From positions 1,551,501 to 1,615,500 of the forward strand of contig NZ_CP094971.1 of the NCBI RefSeq assembly GCF_022869825.1: DNA of 64,000 nt. Direction: 5' to 3'. Position 1 is the stretch's first letter. Every line of letters starts with the position of its first letter. Source of the stretch: Clostridium sp. BJN0001. GTDB taxonomy: Bacteria; Bacillota; Clostridia; Clostridiales; Clostridiaceae. Under the pieces are notes generated by a model. The model had not been told where the DNA came from and searched no databases. It was given only the letters and a program-made list of their open reading frames with translations. This document shows positions 50,966-60,147 of this stretch, piece after piece. A program made the position numbers and the translations under genes.

Positions 50966-51229
50966 TTATTTTCTAAGTCCTAATTGTTGAATTAAGTTTC
51001 TGTATCTTTCGATATCCTGTTTAGCTAAGTACTGTAAAAGTCCTCTTCTTTGACCAACCATCATATATAATCCTCTTCTTGAGTGATGATCTTTCTTATG
51101 AACTTTTAAATGTTCAGTTAAAGATAAAATTCTTTCTGTTAATAATGCTATTTGAACTTCTGGAGAACCAGTATCATGTTCATTTCTGCCATATTTTTTT
51201 ATAATTTCTAATTTTTTTGCCTTATCCAT
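50966..51229 (-). CDS. rpsO: Ribosomal protein S15
   Basis: 87 residues from the ATG at 51229, preceded by GGAGGTG. The sequence has the family pattern ending in [26 protein letters not shown]. It binds 16S rRNA early in 30S assembly. Upstream lies a strong promoter and a structured leader. Confidence 0.98.
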   Translation of the reverse strand: MDKAKKLEIIKKYGRNEHDTGSPEVQIALLTERILSLTEHLKVHKKDHHSRRGLYMMVGQRRGLLQYLAKQDIERYRNLIQQLGLRK

Positions 51230-51308
51230 TATAAGCGCACCTCCATATATTTTATCGCCTAATTCTAAGTAAAGAGACGAGGCCCTCAAAACCTAGGGTT
51301 AGGTTCCT
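51230..51308 (-). promoter_or_regulatory. Structured 5' leader of rpsO
   Basis: An ~80-base leader containing a 6-bp hairpin (AACCTA/TAGGTT around GGGT, 51290-51305) and a neighbouring self-complementary GAGGGCCTC-type stretch. S15 commonly represses its own translation through such leaders; whether this one does is inference. Confidence 0.45.
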
Positions 51309-51313
51309 ATGCA

Positions 51314-51342
51314 ATTATATCAAAGTTTAAAATAAATGTAAA
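51314..51342 (-). promoter_or_regulatory. Promoter of rpsO
   Basis: On the minus strand: -35 TTTACA (51337-51342), 17-base spacer, -10 TATAAT (51314-51319). Confidence 0.8.
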
Positions 51343-51350
51343 TGACTTTA

Positions 51351-52277
51351 TTAATTTATTACAATCTTTTGCTTAATTGCAAAGTTTTTATCTTTTTCAA
51401 TTTGTCTTTTTAAATCATCTATACCTGAAAACTTCTTTTCATCTCTTATTTTATCTATAAAATAAAGATTCATTTCTATTCCGTATATATTTTCATCAAA
51501 ATCTAATATATGAGTTTCAACTGTCCTTTTTTCCCCGTTTACTGTAGGATTATTTCCAACATTTGTTATTCCTCTATATATTTTATTATTAACACGTACA
51601 TTTGAATAATAAACCCCATTTAAAGGTATAACATATTTTTTATCAGTAGATAGATTTGCAGTAGGAAATCCAATTGTTCTTCCAATTTGTCTTCCACATA
51701 CAACTTTTCCTTCTAGTTCATAAGGTCTATCAAGCATTTTAAAAGCATCTTGTACGTTTCCTTTTTTAAGTTCTTTTCTAATTCTTGTACTACTTATAAC
51801 CCCATCTTTATATATGCATGGTTCTAATATAAAAAGCTTATATCCATATTTAGCCTGATACTTTTTTAAAGTTTCTATATTGCCTTCATTCATATATCCG
51901 AATCTATAATTGAAACCTGCAACAATTCCTTTTGCATTATAATTAAAGACAAGATTTTTAATGAAATCTTCTGCTGTAATTTTCATAAATTTATAATCAA
52001 ATGTTTTTAATACAATTGAATCCACATTATGATCTTCTAATATTTCTTTTTTTCTTTTATTGCTCATTAATAATTCTTCGTTAAAATTATCCATAAGCAG
52101 AGTCTTTGGATGATTTTTAAATGTAAACACCATACTATTACCACTATATTTTTTTGCCATAGCTACAGCTTCAGATATTAACGAAATATGTCCAGTATGA
52201 AGTCCATCAAAACTTCCCAAAGCTACATAGTTATCTTTTGGCATATCTTTCTTTAAACCATCTTCAATAACAATCAT
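51351..52277 (-). CDS. ribF: Bifunctional riboflavin kinase/FAD synthetase
   Basis: 308 residues. The N-terminal FAD synthetase domain has GSFDGLHTGH and the SSTRIRKELKKG motif. The C-terminal flavokinase domain has GRTIGFPTANLS and ETHILDFDENIYG. It turns riboflavin into FMN and then FAD. It lies 12 bases after truB in the translation-factor operon. Confidence 0.97.
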   Translation of the reverse strand: MIVIEDGLKKDMPKDNYVALGSFDGLHTGHISLISEAVAMAKKYSGNSMVFTFKNHPKTLLMDNFNEELLMSNKRKKEILEDHNVDSIVLKTFDYKFMKITAEDFIKNLVFNYNAKGIVAGFNYRFGYMNEGNIETLKKYQAKYGYKLFILEPCIYKDGVISSTRIRKELKKGNVQDAFKMLDRPYELEGKVVCGRQIGRTIGFPTANLSTDKKYVIPLNGVYYSNVRVNNKIYRGITNVGNNPTVNGEKRTVETHILDFDENIYGIEMNLYFIDKIRDEKKFSGIDDLKRQIEKDKNFAIKQKIVIN

Positions 52278-52289
52278 TATATACTCCCA

Positions 52290-53168
52290 CTATAATAATA
52301 ATAATTTTTCGATTTTAAATCCTTTATCGTTTTTCTTTCCAAGTCCAATAAAATTCTTATCTGCATCATAAACTCTATACAATACATCATTTTCTATTTT
52401 CATATATGAAATTCTTTTATCATATACTCGTACTCCATTTTTTAAAAGCTTGGAAAATCCTTCATTAATAATAACAGCAGGATACATTTTTAAAGCATCA
52501 TCTATCTTTATAATATATTTTTCTATATTTTCTTCTGTAAGATCATCGATATTTACGCTATCACATTTATTAAATACAGAAGTTCTTGTTCTTTCAAGAT
52601 CAGTCATAACAGCGCCAAGTCCTAATTTTTCTCCTATATCATGGCAAAGGCTTCTTATATACGTTCCTTTGCTACACTCTACTGTAAATGACAAATAAGG
52701 AAGATCAAGAACTATATCTTTTATACTTAATATCTTCACTTTTCTAGGTTTTCTTTCTACTTCTATACCTTTTCTTGCAAGTTCATAAAGGCGTACTCCA
52801 TTTTGCTTTAATGCAGAATACATAGGAGGAATCTGATCGTATTCTCCAGTAAATGAAATTAATGCTTCTTTTACATCATTTTCTGTTAAATTATCAGTAT
52901 TTTCCCTTTTTATTACCTTTCCCTCAAGATCATATGTATCAGTCTCTACACCGATTAAGCATTTAACTTTATATTCCTTATCGGATGTCATTATATAATC
53001 AATAATCTTTGTTGCTTTTCCTATGCATACAGGAAGAACTCCTTCAGCTTCTGGATCAAGAGTTCCTGTATGACCAACCTTCTTTTCATGTGCAAGTTTT
53101 TTAACTTTCCATACAACATCAAATGAAGATTTTCCTTTATTTTTATATACATTTAATATTCCATTCAT
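52290..53168 (-). CDS. truB: tRNA pseudouridine-55 synthase
   Basis: 292 residues. Catalytic motif GHTGTLDPEAEGVLPVCIG is near residues 33-51 and the KGTYIRSL motif in the C-terminal half. It makes pseudouridine 55 in the T-loop of tRNAs. It overlaps nrnA by 4 bases. Confidence 0.97.
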   Translation of the reverse strand: MNGILNVYKNKGKSSFDVVWKVKKLAHEKKVGHTGTLDPEAEGVLPVCIGKATKIIDYIMTSDKEYKVKCLIGVETDTYDLEGKVIKRENTDNLTENDVKEALISFTGEYDQIPPMYSALKQNGVRLYELARKGIEVERKPRKVKILSIKDIVLDLPYLSFTVECSKGTYIRSLCHDIGEKLGLGAVMTDLERTRTSVFNKCDSVNIDDLTEENIEKYIIKIDDALKMYPAVIINEGFSKLLKNGVRVYDKRISYMKIENDVLYRVYDADKNFIGLGKKNDKGFKIEKLLLL

Positions 53169-54142
53169 TTTTCTATCTCATTTTTTAATAATTTAATTAT
53201 TTTTTCTTCTGCACTATCAAGAGATATTCCTCTCATAATGCCTCCAGCAGCTTTAATATGTCCACCGCCGCCATATTGCTCTGCAACATTTCTTACATCA
53301 ATTTTATCCTTTGATCGAAGACTTGTCTTTATACCTTCTTCAGTTTCTTTTAATAATATTGATGCTAAAACACCTTTAACGGAAAGACCTGTTGATACTA
53401 TATCTGATGTATTAACTTTTTCAAGGTCAAGTTCCTTTAAAATGTTATTTGGTATTTTTATTATTGCTACTTTTGAATCTAAAACAAGTTTTACATTACT
53501 TAATGCATAACCTGTTAATCTTAACTTATTTAATGGTTTATTATCAAAAATTCGACTATGAATGTAACTATTGTCAATTCCAAGTCCAATTAATTTTGAA
53601 CATATTTTATGTGTTCTTTCTGTAACGTTTGAATGTCTAAATGAACCAGTATCTGTTACTATTCCGGTATAAACAGCTGTTCCTATTTTAATATTTTCTT
53701 CAGTTTTTTTACTAAAATCCACACCAAGTTCTTCTGATAATAGATATGAAAGTTCACATGTTGCAGCTGAAGAACTATCTACATAATTTAATATGCCGTA
53801 ATTTTCATTTGAAATATGATGATCGATATTTATTATATCTTTATTATATAAAGATAAGTCTGCAGCAATTCTATCCATATTTCCACAATCTAAAATAATA
53901 ATAAGGTCAGTATCTTCATCTGGCTTTACTGTATTTCCATCAATTTCATCAGAATATGATAAAAAAGATAAATTATCTGGAAGAATTTCAGTAGATATTA
54001 TATATGCATCTTTTTTTATAGTGCGTAGTGTATTTAAAAGTGCTAATGTACTTCCAATAGCATCTCCATCTGGAGATATATGAAAAGATAGGCCAATTCT
54101 ATTGGCCTTCTTTATTTTTTTAACTATTTCCTTAAAATCCAT
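53165..54142 (-). CDS. nrnA: Oligoribonuclease NrnA / pAp phosphatase (DHH family)
   Basis: 325 residues. DHH-family motifs are present (SPDGDAIGS, LDCGNMDR, DHHISN), and the C-terminal DHHA1 domain has YGGGGHIKAAGG. It degrades short RNA oligos and converts pAp to AMP. It overlaps rbfA by one base and truB by four. Confidence 0.95.
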   Translation of the reverse strand: MDFKEIVKKIKKANRIGLSFHISPDGDAIGSTLALLNTLRTIKKDAYIISTEILPDNLSFLSYSDEIDGNTVKPDEDTDLIIILDCGNMDRIAADLSLYNKDIINIDHHISNENYGILNYVDSSSAATCELSYLLSEELGVDFSKKTEENIKIGTAVYTGIVTDTGSFRHSNVTERTHKICSKLIGLGIDNSYIHSRIFDNKPLNKLRLTGYALSNVKLVLDSKVAIIKIPNNILKELDLEKVNTSDIVSTGLSVKGVLASILLKETEEGIKTSLRSKDKIDVRNVAEQYGGGGHIKAAGGIMRGISLDSAEEKIIKLLKNEIEK

Positions 54143-54492
54143 TATTTTTTGCTGATTCTATTTATAAGTTCATCCATATGCATACCATAATCAATAGAAT
54201 CATCTACCTCTATTAAAATTTCAGGAGTATATCTAAGGTTTATTTTCTGTCCTACACACTTTCTAATATATCCACTTGCACTTTTTAAAGCTTCTAAATT
54301 CTTTTTCTTTTCTTCTTCATCTTTACAGAATATACTTACATAAACTTTTGCATATCTTAAATCTTTTGTAACTTTTACACTTGTTACTGAAACCATTGCT
54401 GTAAGTCTTGGATCTTTGATTTCATTTTGAATAAGTGCACCTATCTCTCTTTTAAACTCTTCGTCTATTCTTCCTCTTCTATAATTTGCCAT
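54142..54492 (-). CDS. rbfA: Ribosome-binding factor A
   Basis: 116 residues, a single KH-like domain: an N-terminal GRIDEEFKREIG, the TDPRL-like KDPRLTAMVSVT and a LRYTPEIL motif. It acts in 30S maturation and cold growth. It is in the infB operon, 14 bases after infB. Confidence 0.96.
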   Translation of the reverse strand: MANYRRGRIDEEFKREIGALIQNEIKDPRLTAMVSVTSVKVTKDLRYAKVYVSIFCKDEEEKKKNLEALKSASGYIRKCVGQKINLRYTPEILIEVDDSIDYGMHMDELINRISKK

Positions 54493-54506
54493 AAAAGTTC
54501 ACCTCT

Positions 54507-56597
54507 TTATAATTCTTTTCTCTTTACAGCCTCCATAATGTAGCATTCTACTGTGTCTCCATCTTTAATGTCGTTAAACTTATCTATTGTAAGTCCACAC
54601 TCATATCCTGCGTTTACTTCTTTTGCATCATCTTTGAATCTCTTTAAAGACGAAATAGTTGATTCAAATACCACTATTCCTTCTCTTATTATTCTTACAT
54701 CTGCATTTCTCTTTAGCTTACCTGTCTGAACATAACATCCAGCAATAGTACCAACGCTTGATATCTTATATGTTTCACGAACTTCTGCATTTCCAATAAC
54801 AACTTCTTTATATTCTGGTTCAAGCATTCCTATCATTGCAGATTTAACATCTTCTATAGCATCATATATTATTCTATATGTTTTTATATCTACTCCGTCT
54901 CTATCTGCTTGTGCAACTGCATTATTATCTGGTCTTACATTAAAGCCTATAACTATCGCATTTGAAGCTGCTGCTAAAGTTATATCTGTCTCTGTAATTG
55001 CACCAACAGCGCCATGTATTACTCTTACCTTTACATCATCAGTTGATAATTTTTCAAGTGACTGTTTTATAGCTTCAACAGATCCTTGAACATCAGCTTT
55101 AACTATGATATCAAGTTCTTTAACTTTTCCTTCTTTTATCTGATTATAAAGATCTTCAAGAGATACTCTATTTCCTCCAGATATAAATGATTCTTCTCTT
55201 TGTTTATCTTTTCTTGAATTTGCCATTATTCTTGCAGTTTTTTCATCTTTAACTTGGTTAAATCTATCTCCTGCTTCTGGCACTTCTGAAAGCCCTAATA
55301 TTTCAACTGGAATAGAAGGTCCAGCACTCTTTATCTTTTTACCAGTATCATCAAACATTGCTCTTATTCTACCATATGTAGAACCTACAATAATTGAATC
55401 TCCAACATTTAAAGTACCATTTTGTACTAATAAGCTGGCAACTGGTCCTCTTCCTTTATCAAGCTTAGCTTCAATTACTGTTCCTCTTGCTCTTCTATCT
55501 TTATTAGCTTTAAGTTCAAGCATTTCTGCTGTTAAAAGAACCATTTCAAGAAGCTTATCTATATTAAGATTCTGTTTAGCTGAAACTTCTTGACATATAA
55601 CGTCTCCGCCCCATTCTTCAGGAACAAGTCCTTGTTCTGAAAGTTCTTGTTTTACTCTATCTGGGTTTGCACCTGGTTTATCAATTTTATTAATTGCAAC
55701 TACCATTGGAACATTTGCAGCCTTACAATGGTCTATAGCTTCTTTTGTCTGAGGCATTATTCCATCATCTGCTGCGACAACTAAAATTACTACATCTGTA
55801 ATTTGAGCACCTCTTGCTCTCATTGCTGTAAATGCTTCATGTCCAGGAGTATCTAAGAATGTAATCTTTTCTCCTTTTATATTAATTGTGTACGCACCAA
55901 TATGCTGAGTTATTCCACCTGCTTCATGCTGTGTTACTTTTGTCTTTCTTATACAATCAAGAAGAGATGTCTTACCATGGTCAACGTGTCCCATTACTGT
56001 AACAATAGGTGGTCTCTTTTCCATATTTTCTTCATCATCGTCTTCTGTTTCAACTTCTTCAAGTTCCTGATTTACTTCTTTCTTTTCAATCATTACATTA
56101 TAATGTAAACATACTTTTTCTGCTGTTTCAAAATCGATTTCTTGATTTATTGCAGCCATAACTCCTGAAAACATTAATGTTTTTATAACATCATTTATTG
56201 GCTGGTTTAACTCTTCAGCAAGTTCTTTTACAGTTATACTTTCAGGAATTTCAATTGTTTCTATGCTGCTTTCATCTTCTTCAGAATCTTTTTCACTATC
56301 TTCAGATTTCTCATTCTTTTTCTTCTTTTTCTTTTTATTATTATTATTAAGTTCATCAGCAAGTATATCTTCGTATTCATCAACTATACTTTTATTCTCG
56401 CCTTCACTTTCCTCTTCTTTTGTATCGTCTTTCTTTTTACCTTCTAGAAGTTCTTTTATAAGATCAGCATCTTCCTCTTCAATTGTGCTCATATGATTTT
56501 TAACTTCTATATTAAATTCTTCCTTTAAAATGCTAATTAATTCTTTTGATGTTATATCTAATTCTTTTGCTAATTCGTGTACTCTTATTTTTGACAT
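54507..56597 (-). CDS. infB: Translation initiation factor IF-2
   Basis: 696 residues. A short N-terminal IF2N helical domain and a highly charged low-complexity linker (about 55-115, poly-Lys and Glu/Ser) are followed by a second IF2N-like domain. The GTPase has GHVDHGKT (203-210), DTPGHEAF and NKIDK, then domains II-IV. Compared with enterobacterial IF-2 the N-terminus is short, as is usual in Firmicutes. It delivers initiator tRNA to the 30S subunit. Confidence 0.98.
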   Translation of the reverse strand: MSKIRVHELAKELDITSKELISILKEEFNIEVKNHMSTIEEEDADLIKELLEGKKKDDTKEEESEGENKSIVDEYEDILADELNNNNKKKKKKKNEKSEDSEKDSEEDESSIETIEIPESITVKELAEELNQPINDVIKTLMFSGVMAAINQEIDFETAEKVCLHYNVMIEKKEVNQELEEVETEDDDEENMEKRPPIVTVMGHVDHGKTSLLDCIRKTKVTQHEAGGITQHIGAYTINIKGEKITFLDTPGHEAFTAMRARGAQITDVVILVVAADDGIMPQTKEAIDHCKAANVPMVVAINKIDKPGANPDRVKQELSEQGLVPEEWGGDVICQEVSAKQNLNIDKLLEMVLLTAEMLELKANKDRRARGTVIEAKLDKGRGPVASLLVQNGTLNVGDSIIVGSTYGRIRAMFDDTGKKIKSAGPSIPVEILGLSEVPEAGDRFNQVKDEKTARIMANSRKDKQREESFISGGNRVSLEDLYNQIKEGKVKELDIIVKADVQGSVEAIKQSLEKLSTDDVKVRVIHGAVGAITETDITLAAASNAIVIGFNVRPDNNAVAQADRDGVDIKTYRIIYDAIEDVKSAMIGMLEPEYKEVVIGNAEVRETYKISSVGTIAGCYVQTGKLKRNADVRIIREGIVVFESTISSLKRFKDDAKEVNAGYECGLTIDKFNDIKDGDTVECYIMEAVKRKEL

Positions 56598-56612
56598 ACA
56601 GTCACCCCCGTA

Positions 56613-56933
56613 TTAATTTCTACTCATATATTTTTCCTCCTCATACAACTTTAATAATTTTTCAGAAATATTTTTATCTAATACTCCTAAAATTTTAATT
56701 TCGCTGCATCCAATTGCTGTAGCCAGCTCATATTTTGAGAAATCATTAATATATGAAATATTTTTTTCGTCACAATACTTAATAAATTTATCTTTTGACG
56801 ACTTTGATAAATCATTTGACATTATTAATAAATATATTTCTTTATTATTTTTTGATTCAGTAAGTCTATTATAACCTTCAATTAATTTTCCAGCTTTTTT
56901 GGCAATACTTAAAAATCTTAGGAATCTACTCAT
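56613..56933 (-). CDS. L7Ae-like ribosomal protein (YlxQ)
   Basis: 106 residues with the L7Ae/L30e RNA-binding fold: an N-terminal FLSIAKKAGKLIEGYN, then IYLLIMSNDLS and the ATAIGCSEIKILGVLD region. YlxQ is a k-turn-binding protein in the nusA-infB operon of Firmicutes. It overlaps the upstream rnpM gene by 8 bases. Confidence 0.9.
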   Translation of the reverse strand: MSRFLRFLSIAKKAGKLIEGYNRLTESKNNKEIYLLIMSNDLSKSSKDKFIKYCDEKNISYINDFSKYELATAIGCSEIKILGVLDKNISEKLLKLYEEEKYMSRN

Positions 56934-57195
56934 TTTCTATTTCTTCCTTCAATTTATTATAAATATCATCATCTATCTGTATTTCAAGATTTCGGCTTAG
57001 CCTTCTAGTCTTAAATGCTTTTTCAAGGCAATCAGAATCTTTGCAGATATATGCACCTCTTCCAGATTTTTTGCCTGTTAAATCAACAGATACTTCACCA
57101 TCAGAATTTTTTACTATTCTGATAAGTTCCTTCTTAGGTTTCATTTCCATACATCCAGTGCACATTCTCAATGGGATTTTTTTTGTTTTCATCAA
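56926..57195 (-). CDS. rnpM: RnpM (YlxR), RNase P modulator
   Basis: 89 residues. The start PLRMCTGCMEMKPKKELIRIV and the GRGAYICKDSDCLEKA motif define the YlxR family, recently described as a modulator of RNase P. The Cys pattern is complete. It lies between nusA and the L7Ae-like gene. Confidence 0.93.
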   Translation of the reverse strand: MMKTKKIPLRMCTGCMEMKPKKELIRIVKNSDGEVSVDLTGKKSGRGAYICKDSDCLEKAFKTRRLSRNLEIQIDDDIYNKLKEEIENE

Positions 57196-57206
57196 AATCT
57201 CCCCCT

Positions 57207-58391
57207 TTATTTTTCCAAATCTTCTTCTGATTCAATATTTGAGTCAACATTTGATTCAATATTTTCATCATCATCTATATCAATTAACTGATCATCATCT
57301 ATAGTTACTTCAGTATTTAATAATTCTTCTTCCTCTTCTTCAAGTTTTTCTTCTTGAGTTTTACTCTTTATATCAATTTTCCAATTTGTAAGTTTTGCTG
57401 CAAGTCTTACGTTTTGACCTTCCTTACCTATTGCAAGTGAAAGCTGATTATCATCTACAATTACCTTTGCACTCTTCTCATCTTCATTTGCAATAACATC
57501 AAGTACTTTTGCAGGACTTAATGCATTTGATATAAATTCTTTAGGATCTTTACTCCATTTTATTATGTCTATCTTTTCATTCTTTAATTCATCTACTATT
57601 CTTTGAACTCTGCTTCCTTTAGGTCCTACACAAGCACCCATTGGATCTACTTCTTCATTATTTGAACAAACTGCAATCTTTGTTCTTGAACCAGCTTCTC
57701 TTGAAATACTTTTTATTTCAACTAAACCATTAAATATTTCTGGCACTTCAAGTTCAAAAAGTCTCTTTACAAGACCTGGATGAGTTCTTGATACATGAAT
57801 CTGAGGACCTTTTGTTCCATTTTTAACTTCTACAATATATAACTTAATTTTTTGATTGAATTTATATTCTTCATTTGGTATCTGTTCATTTGGAACAATA
57901 ACTCCTTCAAGTTTTCCTAAATTAACAAAAACCATTCCTCTGTCTTTTCTTAAAACTGTTCCTGTTATTATATCAAATTCTTTTTCTTTATATTCATCAT
58001 ATATTATATTTCGTTCTGCTTCTTTTATTTTCTGTGTAATTGTCTGTTTAGCCTGCATTGCAGCAATTCTTCCAAAATTCTTAGGTGTAACTTCAATATC
58101 TATAATATCATCTACATCTTTTTTAGGATCAATTGCTTTAGCATCTTCAACTGAGATTTCTGTTACATCATCATATACTTCATCAACAACTGTTTTTTGA
58201 GAATAAACATGAATTTCTCCATTGTCTCTGTTCATTGTGACTTTAACATTTTGTGCATTTGAATTTACATTTGCATAATTCTTCTTATAAGCTGCAATTA
58301 AAGCATCCTCTATAGTTGTAAAAAGCACGTCCTCGCTTATGCCTTTTTCCTTTACTAATTCTTTAAGTGCACCTATAAATTCTTCATTCAT
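57207..58391 (-). CDS. nusA: Transcription termination/antitermination factor NusA
   Basis: 394 residues from the ATG at 58391 after AGGAGGG; the longer frame to 58421 lacks a site. It has an N-terminal RNA-polymerase-binding domain, an S1 domain (DIITGTVLRKDRGMVFVNLG), two KH domains (GPKGSRVQRIV, IGKEGQNVRLAAKL) and an acidic C-terminal tail. It lacks the extra acidic repeats of Gram-negative NusA, as normal for Firmicutes. Confidence 0.98.
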   Translation of the reverse strand: MNEEFIGALKELVKEKGISEDVLFTTIEDALIAAYKKNYANVNSNAQNVKVTMNRDNGEIHVYSQKTVVDEVYDDVTEISVEDAKAIDPKKDVDDIIDIEVTPKNFGRIAAMQAKQTITQKIKEAERNIIYDEYKEKEFDIITGTVLRKDRGMVFVNLGKLEGVIVPNEQIPNEEYKFNQKIKLYIVEVKNGTKGPQIHVSRTHPGLVKRLFELEVPEIFNGLVEIKSISREAGSRTKIAVCSNNEEVDPMGACVGPKGSRVQRIVDELKNEKIDIIKWSKDPKEFISNALSPAKVLDVIANEDEKSAKVIVDDNQLSLAIGKEGQNVRLAAKLTNWKIDIKSKTQEEKLEEEEEELLNTEVTIDDDQLIDIDDDENIESNVDSNIESEEDLEK

Positions 58392-58407
58392 TTTAAACCC
58401 TCCTAAG

Positions 58408-58869
58408 TTATATCTCCCCATCTAAATTTATTGTTTTTATTTTATCTTTAGGTATTTCTATTTTTTCATCTGCATCTACAATGATAATATTGTCTCTAAA
58501 ATCCTCAAGTTTTCCAGTTATTGTTTTAGTACCATTTATTGCACTTCTTAATATTACTTTTACAAGGCTTCCAATAAATTTTTTTATATGTTCATCAGTA
58601 AATAACCTTCTATTAAGTCCTGGAGAAGATACTTCAAGATAATATGATTCACCTATAGGATCTTTTTCATCAAGGATGTCGCTTACCTTTCTTGAAACAT
58701 TTTCACAATCATTTAGTGATATTGATCTTGCAGAATTATCTATATAAATTCTAAGATAATTTCTACCATCTTCTTTTACATATTCAACATGGTATAATTC
58801 ATACCCTGAATTTTCGACTATAGGTTTTACAAAGCTTTCTATTTTATCTAATAAAACACTTCTATTCAC
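58408..58869 (-). CDS. rimP: Ribosome maturation factor RimP
   Basis: 153 residues from a GTG preceded by AAGGATGG. It has an N-terminal alpha/beta domain with EYVKEDGRNYLRIYID and DPIGESYYLEVSSPGLNR, and an SH3-like C-terminal domain. It assists 30S assembly. It is the first gene of the nusA-infB operon, 16 bases ahead of nusA. Confidence 0.96.
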   Translation of the reverse strand: MNRSVLLDKIESFVKPIVENSGYELYHVEYVKEDGRNYLRIYIDNSARSISLNDCENVSRKVSDILDEKDPIGESYYLEVSSPGLNRRLFTDEHIKKFIGSLVKVILRSAINGTKTITGKLEDFRDNIIIVDADEKIEIPKDKIKTINLDGEI

Positions 58870-58929
58870 AATCTCACCATCCTTTTATATTTATTAACAT
58901 CTAATATATCTAACTTTTTTGTAATAAAA

Positions 58930-58954
58930 ACGCAACTATATAAATTAGTTGCGT
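58930..58954 (-). terminator. Intrinsic terminator upstream of rimP
   Basis: An 8-9 bp stem (ACGCAACT/AGTTGCGT) with a 9-base loop, followed on the minus strand by a run of T. It lies about 60 bases before rimP on the same strand and could end ispG transcription or act as an attenuator. Confidence 0.85.
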
Positions 58955-58961
58955 TACAAAT

Positions 58962-58993
58962 AGAAAGAGCGGGTAAATATCCCCACTCCTTCT
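58962..58993 (-). other. Strong hairpin in the rimP-nusA leader
   Basis: A 12-bp stem with two G-U pairs and an 8-base loop (arms 58962-58973 and 58982-58993), directly upstream of the terminator at 58930. It has no T-tract of its own and may be a regulatory fold or a first half of a tandem terminator. Confidence 0.6.
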
Positions 58994-59016
58994 TCATCGC
59001 TATTAGCATTAATTCA

Positions 59017-59045
59017 ATTTTAACATATCATAATACATATTACAA
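59017..59045 (-). promoter_or_regulatory. Possible promoter of the rimP-nusA leader
   Basis: On the minus strand: -35 TTGTAA (59040-59045), 17-base spacer, -10 TAAAAT (59017-59022). A start near 59010 would place both hairpins in the transcript. The sequence is A+T-rich, so a chance match is possible. Confidence 0.45.
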
Positions 59046-59073
59046 TACTTTATTTAGAAATTCATGATAATAT

Positions 59074-60126
59074 TTAAAGTTTCTCTATTTCTTTAATAAG
59101 TTCATCAACAAGTTCTTTTTCTTTTACTTTTTTTATTATTTTACCCTTTTTGAAAATTATTCCTTCTCCGATTCCACCTGCTATTCCTATATCAGCTTCT
59201 TTTGCTTCTCCAGGTCCATTAACAGCGCATCCCATAACAGCAACTTTTATTTCTTTTTTACAATTTTCTAATCTTTTCTCTACTTCGTTTGCAATTTTTA
59301 TAAGGTTTATTCTCGTTCTTCCACATGTAGGACATGATACAAAAGTTACTCCGCCTTTTCTAAGTCCCAACGATTTTAATATCTCAATTCCTGTTTTTAC
59401 TTCCAAAACAGGATCACATGTAAGAGATACTCTTATTGTATCTCCTATTCCTTCGGCTAAAAGAGTTCCTATTCCTATACTCGATTTTATTGTTCCTGAA
59501 AATTCAGTTCCTGACTCTGTAACTCCTAAATGAAGAGGATAATTACATTTTTTAGATATAAGCCTATATGCATCAATCATCATTTTTACATCTGATGATT
59601 TTATTGAAATAACTATATCATAAAAATTAATATCTTCAAGTATTTTTACATGTTTAAGTGCACTTTCAACTAATGCTTCAGAAGTAACTTTTCCATATTT
59701 TTCAAGAAGATCTTTTTCAAGAGATCCTGAATTAACACCAATTCTTATAGGAATATTTTTTTCTCTGCATTTGTCAGCTACCTTAATAACTCTTTCTCTA
59801 TTTCCTATATTACCTGGATTTATTCTAAGAGCAGCCACACCATTTTCAATAGATTTAAGTGCAAGTCTATAATCAAAATGTATGTCTGCAACAACAGGGA
59901 TTTCAGACTTTTCTGTTATATCTTTTAAAGCATCTGCATCTTCTTCATCTAAAACAGCTACTCTTACTATATCACAGCCTGCATCTTTTAATTCTTTTAT
60001 CTGTTTTAAAGTGCTTTCTATGTCCTTTGTTCTTGTATTTGTCATAGATTGAACCGATATAGGTGAATCTAATCCAACATTAACACTTTTTACAGTAACT
60101 TTTCTTGTCATCTTTCTTTCAATCAT
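59074..60126 (-). CDS. ispG: 4-hydroxy-3-methylbut-2-enyl diphosphate synthase (GcpE)
   Basis: 350 residues from the ATG at 60126 after AGAGGTG; the GTG at 60135 overlaps that site. The N-terminal barrel and the Fe-S domain have the required Cys in CPTCGRT and in GCAVNGPGEA. It makes HMBPP in the MEP isoprenoid pathway and needs a 4Fe-4S cluster. Confidence 0.97.
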   Translation of the reverse strand: MIERKMTRKVTVKSVNVGLDSPISVQSMTNTRTKDIESTLKQIKELKDAGCDIVRVAVLDEEDADALKDITEKSEIPVVADIHFDYRLALKSIENGVAALRINPGNIGNRERVIKVADKCREKNIPIRIGVNSGSLEKDLLEKYGKVTSEALVESALKHVKILEDINFYDIVISIKSSDVKMMIDAYRLISKKCNYPLHLGVTESGTEFSGTIKSSIGIGTLLAEGIGDTIRVSLTCDPVLEVKTGIEILKSLGLRKGGVTFVSCPTCGRTRINLIKIANEVEKRLENCKKEIKVAVMGCAVNGPGEAKEADIGIAGGIGEGIIFKKGKIIKKVKEKELVDELIKEIEKL

Positions 60127-60147
60127 TTCAAACACCTCTTCATATCT

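Noticed and set aside
56263..56496. Poly-Ser/Phe plus-strand frame and apparent simple repeat
   Set aside because: This is the complement of the poly-Lys/Glu linker of infB; the repeat reflects low-complexity protein, not a DNA repeat element.
58922..59010. T-box leader
   Set aside because: The leader before rimP was checked for the T-box antiterminator consensus (AGGGTGGNACCGCG); it is absent.
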